In this document: positions 58,134 to 64,000 of the stretch, one piece after another
Layout of the letters: each line of letters opens with the position of its first letter
Position numbering within the stretch: the stretch's first letter is position 1
Assembly (NCBI GenBank): GCA_026710945.1
Contig: JAPOQA010000040.1
Span: forward strand, 27,671 to 91,670
From: Chloroflexota bacterium
GTDB lineage: Bacteria; Chloroflexota; UBA11872; VXOZ01
Direction of reading: 5' to 3'
Length of the DNA: 64,000 nucleotides
Position numbers and translations under genes: made by a program
Notes under the pieces: model-generated
The model's database searches: none
Told to the model about the DNA's origin: nothing
Seen by the model: only the letters and a program-made list of their open reading frames with translations

Positions 58134-59216
58134 TCACCTCAGCGTGACGATCGATCCGCTATCGATGCTCTGGTGGACTGCCTCGGCGATCCGCGTGACT
58201 TCGAGTGCATCCTCGCCACTTGGATAGCGTCCTTCCAACTGGTCGATCGTGCCGCCTTCTCGCAAGAAATCGAGATTGTCGACGAAGTCCAGAATGCTCT
58301 CATACCCATAGCCACGGTATATGATCTGCCCGTGCTTATCTTCCTCTTCGCGCATGAACGCCTCGTTGTACGTGCGCATGCCGTCCTTGTAGCTTGCGGC
58401 TTCCATGCCGCGGTTCTGGCTGTCGACTTCGGCAAAGCCTTCCGTGCCAACCAGGCGGATGGACTGATTTACAATGGCTTCAAATGTGTCAGGGAGCACC
58501 CACCCGTTATCGAAGAAAACACTTGTGCCGCCCTCGAATTCAACCTTTGCCTGAATAGCATCGTAGGTATCGATGTTGGCTGCCGCGAGTTTCCTCTTCT
58601 GGCCGGTTGCATAGACTCTTGTTGCTTCCTTCTTGATGCACCAGCGCACAAGGTCGTAAAAGTGCACGCCGAGAAACCACGCGGGACTGGTTGAGCCGGC
58701 CCAATGGGGAAACCAATCGCGCGGCACGACGATCTTGTCTTCCATATGCACGTAGCCGTAGAGTACCTCGCCCAGTGTACCGTCGTTGCACTGCCGCTCA
58801 AGCGCTAAATGATAGGGATCGTAGCGTTTATGGAAGTCAACCTGGAGGAAGACATTGTTGTCTTTGCAGGCATCCACAATTGCTTGGCAGCCGGCGCTGG
58901 TCACGTCCAGCGGTTTCTCAACCAGGACGTGCAGCCCTCGATTGGCTGCTTCGATGGTCATTTCGCGGTGGAGGTGGTCCGGCGTGACGATGGTAACGGC
59001 GTCGAGAGATTCCTTGTCGAGCATCTCTCGCCAGTCGGTGTAGATGGGGATGCCGAATTCATCTTTGCGCTCCTGGTCCCGCGCCGGATCCCGCCCGGAC
59101 GAGCAGGCCGCCACCAGCACAGTGCGGCCCTCGTTTTGCGCCTGCTTGAAGACTCGCAGGTGACTGATTCCGAAAACACCGGTGCCAATAACGCCAATGC
59201 GAATAGCATCTGCCAT
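58134..59216 (-). CDS. Gfo/Idh/MocA-family oxidoreductase
   Basis: A 360-residue NAD(P)-dependent dehydrogenase: RIGVIGTGVFGISHL near the N-terminus, VLVEKPLDVTSAG with the family's EKP, and a C-terminal domain with LQVDFHKRYDPYHLALER, seen in myo-inositol dehydrogenase-like members (DFHKRYDP). AGGAGG lies upstream. It is probably an inositol/sugar dehydrogenase. Different from the one at 32154, with which it shares only the general fold. Leads a two-gene unit with the MBL-fold gene. Confidence 0.92.
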   Translation of the reverse strand: MADAIRIGVIGTGVFGISHLRVFKQAQNEGRTVLVAACSSGRDPARDQERKDEFGIPIYTDWREMLDKESLDAVTIVTPDHLHREMTIEAANRGLHVLVEKPLDVTSAGCQAIVDACKDNNVFLQVDFHKRYDPYHLALERQCNDGTLGEVLYGYVHMEDKIVVPRDWFPHWAGSTSPAWFLGVHFYDLVRWCIKKEATRVYATGQKRKLAAANIDTYDAIQAKVEFEGGTSVFFDNGWVLPDTFEAIVNQSIRLVGTEGFAEVDSQNRGMEAASYKDGMRTYNEAFMREEEDKHGQIIYRGYGYESILDFVDNLDFLREGGTIDQLEGRYPSGEDALEVTRIAEAVHQSIDSGSIVTLR

Positions 59217-59350
59217 GAGATTGCTTCCTCCTACTCCTTAACGGCCCGAAAACTGTCAATAGATTACATTGCGCTCGTGCGCTGCAGGGTTCTACTGCTC
59301 AGCAAGACTTCACTGCGAGCGTTGTGTCCAATACTCCTGCAGCCTCGTCC

Positions 59351-59995
59351 TCAGTGAATAGTCTTGCTGGAACGCGGCGCCGCATGCGCCCGGATCAGGT
59401 CGATTGCTACGTTGCCCGCCTGCGGGCCAAAGGGGCTGAGCGCTTCTTCAATGAGTTCGCGGTAGTACCCATTGGCATAGAGCACCTGCGCCATCTTGCC
59501 GGCCAGTTGCTGCCACGAGGGCTGAGAAGGGTTACGTAACATCCGACCAACCGCTGTGGCAAACTGCACTTCAAGCGGCGCGACCGGCACGAGCCAATTT
59601 TGAAAGCGTACTCGGCCCACCACGCCCCATATTGCTCCGCCCACGCCCTCTAGCAGTATACCTTGTTCGTTTTCGCGAGGCTCACGCACGAAGACGGTCA
59701 CTGGCGCCTGCTCAACTGTGAGGGTGAGCTTGGCATGGCCTGGGCCTTCGTTATCCGGTTCATCGTCCAGCCAATCCCATAGGTGACCCGACCAGATCTC
59801 GAGTGCATTGGGCTCGGTGAGTATGCGCAATTCGCCCGGACTGACCGCGACATCCTGCAGTGCCGAGGCTGCGCTGCCAATAATGGCCCAATCCGCCGCT
59901 TCGTCTTCCAGCGGTTCGTACACACGATGGAGGATGAAGGCCAGGGCCTCCCAGATCCTGCGGCTGTCATCGCTACTTTGCTGCATGGCGGACAT
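59351..59995 (-). CDS. Nucleotidyltransferase-fold-like protein lacking catalytic Asp residues
   Basis: A 214-residue protein. WAIIGSAASALQDVAVSPGELRILTEPNAL fits the opening of AbiEii/MNT-type nucleotidyltransferases (GS-x-A-x-x-LQ...PGDIDIL), given in parts, but the D-x-D is changed to Glu-Leu-Arg (GELRIL). The rest is a helix-rich region (ALSPFGPQAGNVAIDLI). It may bind a nucleotide without catalysis or be a structural relative of the fold. ATG at 59995 is the start, 9 bases before a second ATG; a GTG precedes. It is 50 bp after the M20 peptidase stop. No family name is certain. Confidence 0.55.
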   Translation of the reverse strand: MSAMQQSSDDSRRIWEALAFILHRVYEPLEDEAADWAIIGSAASALQDVAVSPGELRILTEPNALEIWSGHLWDWLDDEPDNEGPGHAKLTLTVEQAPVTVFVREPRENEQGILLEGVGGAIWGVVGRVRFQNWLVPVAPLEVQFATAVGRMLRNPSQPSWQQLAGKMAQVLYANGYYRELIEEALSPFGPQAGNVAIDLIRAHAAPRSSKTIH

Positions 59996-60045
59996 CACTC
60001 TCTCACTGGAAGAAACTCAGCATCACCGGCTGGGAAGAGCGCTCC

Positions 60046-61308
60046 CTAGCGCACGCCGCACCACTCTTGCACGAATTGCGTGAGAGCGCAGGCGGCATCA
60101 ACCATGTCCGCTACGGCGAAGTGTTCGTGGGGACCGTGGGCGGTTGCCAGGTCGCCAGGGCCGAATACGACTACGGGAAGGCCTCCGACCCGAGCGTAGA
60201 GCCGCGCATCGCAGGAGACGTTCCAGCCAAAGACTTCACTTTCCATCCCGGCTTGCCGCGTCGAGGCGTGAAGCGTGGTGGGTAAGGGATGATCGTAGGC
60301 AATCTCAAATGAATCATTGCGCAGTTTGTCAAACGATATGGATGTGTGATTCCGGATCCATTCATCAGGATGTGTGGCAACTATGCGCTCCAAGTCTGCC
60401 CGCACGTCATCCATGGCCTTATTTGGCAAGAACCCCACGCCGCCTTCGATCAAGGCTTCACCAGCGACTGCACTGGGCCAATGACCGCCTTGGAACATGC
60501 CGACATTCAATTGCACAGGGTGATCGTAGCGCTCGAATCCACGATACCCTTTACTCATTGCAACCAACTCTTTTTCGTACTCTTTGAAGCTGGCGATAAG
60601 AGCGATGCCCTTATCAATGGCACTGACTCCTTCGTGCATGCGCCCCATGTGCATGCTGACGCCCTCTATCCCAATTTGGAACCAGAGCGCACCGCGATTC
60701 GCGGGATGGATTTGCGCAAGAGAAGGTTCCATGACTACCACGCCATCAGCGCGGTGTCCCGCATGAATGAAGGCCAGCGCGCCGTTGCCGCCTACTTCTT
60801 CCTCTGTGACCAATTGCAGAGCCAGATCGCCGGCAAGCGGGACATCGAAGTGCGCTAGAGCGCGCATGACAAGCAACAATGCTGCTGCTTGTCCTTTGGC
60901 GTCGTTGCTGCCACGGGCGTAGATTATCTCTCCGCGCTCCGGGTCTAGGATGCGCTCGTAACGCTGGCCTTCGCTTTCCGGTACGACGTCGAGATGGGTC
61001 TGCAGAATGAGGCTGCGCCCGCCGCCGCTGCCGGCTCGCGTGGCGAGTATGTTAGCGCGCACGTGGTCCGGGAACTGATCGAGTTCCGGCACCGGGACAT
61101 GATGGGGATTCGCGGTAATATCCTGCGGATAAGCCACTTCCTCAATGGTCAGACCTAGGCCTTGAAAGGCCTTCATCACCTCGGCGCGCGTTGCAGCTTC
61201 GTTGCCGAGTTTGCTCTCAAGGGCACAGAGGGAAAAGAGCCAGTCCGCAATTGCGGTGGACTCTTGCTCAAGAAAGGCGCGTATGTCGGCGGGGAGTGGT
61301 CTCGTCAT
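60046..61308 (-). CDS. M20-family metallopeptidase (ArgE/DapE-like)
   Basis: A 420-residue di-zinc amidohydrolase. LILQTHLDVVP has the first His (105), ARGSNDAKGQ the bridging Asp (136), TEEEVGGNGAL the Glu pair (170/171), and GPHEHFAVADM the last His. A dimerisation domain with GVSMHMGRMHEGVSAID lies between. It would remove an acyl group from an amino acid or split a dipeptide. I choose the ATG at 61308 as MTRPLPADIR begins the fold; further upstream codons overlap the antisense hydrolase leader. A divergent pair with the gene at 61481. Confidence 0.9.
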   Translation of the reverse strand: MTRPLPADIRAFLEQESTAIADWLFSLCALESKLGNEAATRAEVMKAFQGLGLTIEEVAYPQDITANPHHVPVPELDQFPDHVRANILATRAGSGGGRSLILQTHLDVVPESEGQRYERILDPERGEIIYARGSNDAKGQAAALLLVMRALAHFDVPLAGDLALQLVTEEEVGGNGALAFIHAGHRADGVVVMEPSLAQIHPANRGALWFQIGIEGVSMHMGRMHEGVSAIDKGIALIASFKEYEKELVAMSKGYRGFERYDHPVQLNVGMFQGGHWPSAVAGEALIEGGVGFLPNKAMDDVRADLERIVATHPDEWIRNHTSISFDKLRNDSFEIAYDHPLPTTLHASTRQAGMESEVFGWNVSCDARLYARVGGLPVVVFGPGDLATAHGPHEHFAVADMVDAACALTQFVQEWCGVR

Positions 61309-61480
61309 GACGGGACGAATACTATCACACATTGCTCTGTGTGACCAAGCCGTTGTATTCTCAGTGCACGACATGGTGTGGAGATCGCGTGTCTCTATCA
61401 TTGTGCGTACCCGGTTGGCCGGAGTAGCGCTGCACTCGTTAGTGGAAGTCCCGGTCGCAGGACTTCGAAGGAGTAATCTG

Positions 61481-63601
61481 ATGACAGTATTGAGTGGACG
61501 CGTCAGTGGGGCCGATGAGGCCTATTTCGGCTATCTCTTGCGGCAAGCGCGCGAACACTACTGGCGGCGCAAGCGCAAGCTGCGCTCCTTCAAGACGGCA
61601 GAGGATTGGCAAGGGCACATGCGCTCCGTTCGCGAGAATTTCCGTCTTTCGTTAGGTGAGTTTCCCGAGCGCACACCGCTGAATCCACAACTGGTAGGCG
61701 TCCTCGAGCGTGACGGCTACGTGGTGGAAAAACTGCTAATTGAGAGCCAGCCCGGCTTTCCGGTTACGGTTAACCTCTACCGGCCGCCGGAGATCACCGA
61801 GCCACTGCCGGCTGTGCTCAATCCTCTGGGACACTGGGCCGACGGCAAAGGTGAGAATGTTGTGCAGGCGAGAGGAATCGGACTCGCCCGGCACGGCTAC
61901 GTAGCACTCGTCTACGATCCAATCGGACAGGGCGAGCGCAGCCAGCACTGGGATACGGCCACGAATACCAACCCAATGGAGAGCAGTACGGAACAACATG
62001 CGGGAGCTTGCCTCCCTTGCTGGCTAGTCGGCCAATCGGTGATCACGCACATGGTTTGGGACGGTGTGCGGATGCTTGATTACTTGGAGATGCGCACGGA
62101 TGTGGACTCTAGCCGCATCGGCTGTACCGGCGCGTCCGGCGGCGGTACGTACACCATGTTCCTCACGGCGTTCGACGACCGTATCAAGGCGGCGGTACCC
62201 GTGTGCTCGACCGCCTCGTACGAGCGGATGCACTCAAAAGGGCAAATCGGCGATCCGTGCCAAGACCCGGTCGGCAGCTATCCAAACGACATGGACATGG
62301 CGGACTTGCTGATGTGCCGCGCGCCGCTGCCGATGCAGATCACGTCGACCATCTACGATTTCTTCCCCCTCATCGGCGCGCGAGATGTATACGCCGACGT
62401 CCTCGACTGCTATACCGCGCTGGGAGTTACCGAGCGGGCAAACATGGTAGAAGCGCCGGCCCATCACGACTATAACCAGCCAATGCGCGAGGCCATGTAC
62501 ACGTGGTTCAATCGCTGGCTGAAGGACGAACCGGGGCCGGTAACGGAAGACCCATTCACGGTTGAAACACCTGAAACTCTCTGGTGCACGCCTTCGGGTC
62601 AGGTGCTTCTAACCGACCGGAACGAGACGGTCGTTACACTGAACGAGCAGCGCGTGCAAGATCTCGCGCCTGCAATTCCTGAGTTGAATAAGCAGAAGCA
62701 TGCTGAACGATTCCAGGACACCATTCGCACAGCGGCACGTGCGATCCTCGACTATCGAGAGCAGCCTGCCGCGGGCGCCATGCAGACGGTAGGCTCCCGC
62801 AATGTCGGCGGACTTCATGTCGAAGAGGTGTACTTCGAGAGTGAGGTCGACCTTCCCATACCCGGCCTGGTCTTTCATCCACCTGGAGAAGGTCCGCATC
62901 CTGCGATTGTCTATGCACATGACCTTGGCAAAGATGCCGAAGCGCATGAATTCGGCATTCCCGCCACGCTGGCGCGGGCCGGCAGCATGGTCTTTGCCAT
63001 GGATCTGCGTGGGTGGGGAGAGACTCGGTGGAATGCGCAGGTGTCCTATACTGCCAGCGACGTCGCTTTGCTCGGCACGGACTCCCGACTTGCATTCATG
63101 GGGTACTTCCTGGGTGAATGGCCGCTGACGCAGCGCGTTGCCGATGCCATTCGTTGCGTCGATCAGATCGCTGAGAGAGAAGATGTCGTTAGTGAGAGAA
63201 TCGCGATGCTCGGCCAACGCGGCGGAGGTCTCGTGGCGCTGCATGCCGCCGCGCTAGATGAGCGTATTCAAGCGGTTGCGACATATGAGACGCTCGCCTC
63301 CTATCGCCACATTACACGGGCAGGCCAATATACGGTTCCGGCGAGTAGCTTCCTGCCCGGTGTGCTCCTCCACTACGACTTGCCGAGCTTGATAGGTACG
63401 CTGGCTCCCCGTGCCGCCAGTATCCTCAATCCGGTTGACGCAATGGGTGAGGCCGTTACCCAGCAAGATGGTGAGTCCGCCTTTGCCACGTCTGCTCTCA
63501 TGTTCAAGCGACTGGACGCGCGGAAGCGGCTGGACATTCAGACACGGATTAGTCGCACTGAGGCGCAGGCTGTGCTTGTATCATGGGCACAACGGCAGTA
63601 G
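61481..63601 (+). CDS. Two-domain alpha/beta hydrolase (acetyl-xylan-esterase-like), second domain degenerate
   Basis: A 706-residue protein with two hydrolase domains in tandem. First domain (~60-400): RPPEITEPLPAVLN, DPIGQGERSQH, nucleophile elbow GASGGG with Ser219, and EAPAHHDYNQPMREAMY with the His. Second domain (~420-700): FHPPGEGPHPAIVYAHDLGKD (in parts), AMDLRGWGET, and elbow GQRGGG, in which Arg580 stands at the Ser position, so this half cannot use a Ser nucleophile. The start ATG 61481 has AAGGAG 8 nt upstream; the frame is open for 93 codons before but those are antisense to the M20 gene. Likely an esterase on carbohydrate or small acyl substrates. No signal peptide. Confidence 0.87.
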   Translation: MTVLSGRVSGADEAYFGYLLRQAREHYWRRKRKLRSFKTAEDWQGHMRSVRENFRLSLGEFPERTPLNPQLVGVLERDGYVVEKLLIESQPGFPVTVNLYRPPEITEPLPAVLNPLGHWADGKGENVVQARGIGLARHGYVALVYDPIGQGERSQHWDTATNTNPMESSTEQHAGACLPCWLVGQSVITHMVWDGVRMLDYLEMRTDVDSSRIGCTGASGGGTYTMFLTAFDDRIKAAVPVCSTASYERMHSKGQIGDPCQDPVGSYPNDMDMADLLMCRAPLPMQITSTIYDFFPLIGARDVYADVLDCYTALGVTERANMVEAPAHHDYNQPMREAMYTWFNRWLKDEPGPVTEDPFTVETPETLWCTPSGQVLLTDRNETVVTLNEQRVQDLAPAIPELNKQKHAERFQDTIRTAARAILDYREQPAAGAMQTVGSRNVGGLHVEEVYFESEVDLPIPGLVFHPPGEGPHPAIVYAHDLGKDAEAHEFGIPATLARAGSMVFAMDLRGWGETRWNAQVSYTASDVALLGTDSRLAFMGYFLGEWPLTQRVADAIRCVDQIAEREDVVSERIAMLGQRGGGLVALHAAALDERIQAVATYETLASYRHITRAGQYTVPASSFLPGVLLHYDLPSLIGTLAPRAASILNPVDAMGEAVTQQDGESAFATSALMFKRLDARKRLDIQTRISRTEAQAVLVSWAQRQ

Positions 63602-63673
63602 CAGACTCATCCAAAGTGAGTTGAATCTCAATCAACCAATTCTTGGCTGTCACTGGAAACCCGTTCAACCTTG

Positions 63674-64000
63674 CTATAGGAATAGACGGCTTACCAGTCT
63701 GTCTCTCTTGTAGGAGACCTTTGCGAAACCAAAGCGGAAGCGAGAGCACTCCCTCTCCTGGGGAGGCTGTCTCAATATTCTGGTGCGGGGCACGGTGAAT
63801 GGGGTGAGAAGGACAGACAGATGGCGGGTGGGATGAACAAGACGGTGCCAGTGAGAGACCCGTCCCCGGGGCGACGCTGGACTAGACCCAGACCGCCACA
63901 GGGCGTGGAGGCTCTTGAGATTGAACGCGGTGGCCAGCAGGTGCCATTCGGACGCCACGTGGCTGCGGCCTCTGAGCAGGAAGCGCCTGGCACTGTGCCA
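63674..64000 (-). mobile_element. Transposase C-terminal part of an insertion sequence, cut by the window edge
   Basis: On the minus strand the frame entering at the right edge reads ARRFLLRGRSHVASEWHLLATAFNLKSLHALWRSG (in parts: RRFLLRGRSHV, SEWHLLATAFNLKSLHALWR), the conserved C-terminal end of DDE transposases of the IS1182/IS5-like type. The frame continues through a region with little protein character to a stop at 63674, which lies beyond the probable IS end, so the true gene end may differ. The catalytic DDE part lies outside the window. The element borders the 3' side of the two-domain hydrolase gene. Confidence 0.75.
63713..63730. repeat. Candidate terminal inverted repeat of the insertion sequence
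   Basis: GGAGACCTTTGCGAAACC has the look of the ends of IS1182/IS5-like elements. The partner end lies outside the window, so this cannot be confirmed here. Confidence 0.4.

Noticed and set aside
61202..61480. 93 extra N-terminal codons of the two-domain hydrolase
   Set aside because: They are antisense to the M20 peptidase gene; a clear AAGGAG sits before the ATG at 61481.
1..64000. tRNA or rRNA genes
   Set aside because: No cloverleaf with a GGTTCGAATCC-type arm in an intergenic position and no rRNA-like conserved segment was recognised; by-eye reading could miss one.

Overview
The window is a stretch of a bacterial chromosome, moderately GC-rich by eye, with about 47 protein genes, no rRNA or tRNA gene that I can recognise, and one insertion sequence cut by the right edge. 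Lineage is an inference. The mix of a LytR-CpsA-Psr protein, an HdrB-type (type E) succinate dehydrogenase, a ferredoxin-dependent 2-oxoglutarate oxidoreductase, a HerA/NurA/Rad50/Mre11 cluster and many catabolic enzymes (two COG4948-type enolase-superfamily proteins, Gfo/Idh/MocA dehydrogenases, HpcH/HpaI aldolase, isochorismatase, large alpha/beta hydrolases) fits an uncultured Chloroflexota such as a SAR202 or sponge-associated line. Intergenic spaces carry several families of short palindromic dispersed repeats.

Layout. 1-10.4 kb, nearly all minus strand: a MetE-like gene cut by the left edge, an alpha/beta hydrolase, an orphan solute-binding lipoprotein, an isochorismatase-like hydrolase, then a ketone/acyl-CoA set (FabG-type reductase, thiolase, HAD phosphatase, CoA-transferase). 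10.7-15.0 kb: metallophosphoesterase, VOC protein, enolase-superfamily enzyme, LCP protein. 15.2-26.4 kb: a citric-acid-cycle island on the minus strand (mdh; HdrB-like subunit, sdhB, sdhA; korB, korA; a ceramidase-family gene; sucD, sucC). Together these would run 2-oxoglutarate to succinyl-CoA, succinate and fumarate, plus malate to oxaloacetate; fumarase and citrate synthase are not here. 26.7-30.2 kb: one very long SIR2-domain protein, probably an anti-phage NADase. 30.4-32.2 kb: an aldo/keto reductase whose 3' end is repeated four more times in a tandem array.

32.2-42.8 kb: a dehydrogenase, then a DNA end-resection cluster (herA, HAS-barrel-like gene, nurA, rad50/sbcC, mre11/sbcD) interrupted by an aldolase gene. 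42.8-46.7 kb: amidohydrolase, a HEPN-MNT pair and a hicAB pair (two toxin-antitoxin modules side by side), and a dehydratase of the mandelate racemase superfamily. 47.2-53.3 kb, plus strand: two tandem MetE-like genes, acylphosphatase, a FecR-like membrane protein, an acpS gene with an unusual N-terminal extension, and nnr. 53.6-61.3 kb, minus strand: TPP-dependent enzyme, DUF1761 membrane protein, class-III aminotransferase, MBL-fold protein, dehydrogenase, a nucleotidyltransferase-like protein and an M20 peptidase. 61.5-63.6 kb: a two-domain hydrolase; then the insertion sequence.

Most notable: the SIR2 giant; the AKR-tail tandem array with alternating spacers; a repeat element translated inside HerA; a diverged FabG tail trapped between two nearly identical 60-bp repeats; an AcpS fused to a degenerate kinase-like domain; and a MetE-like pair in which only one partner keeps zinc ligands.
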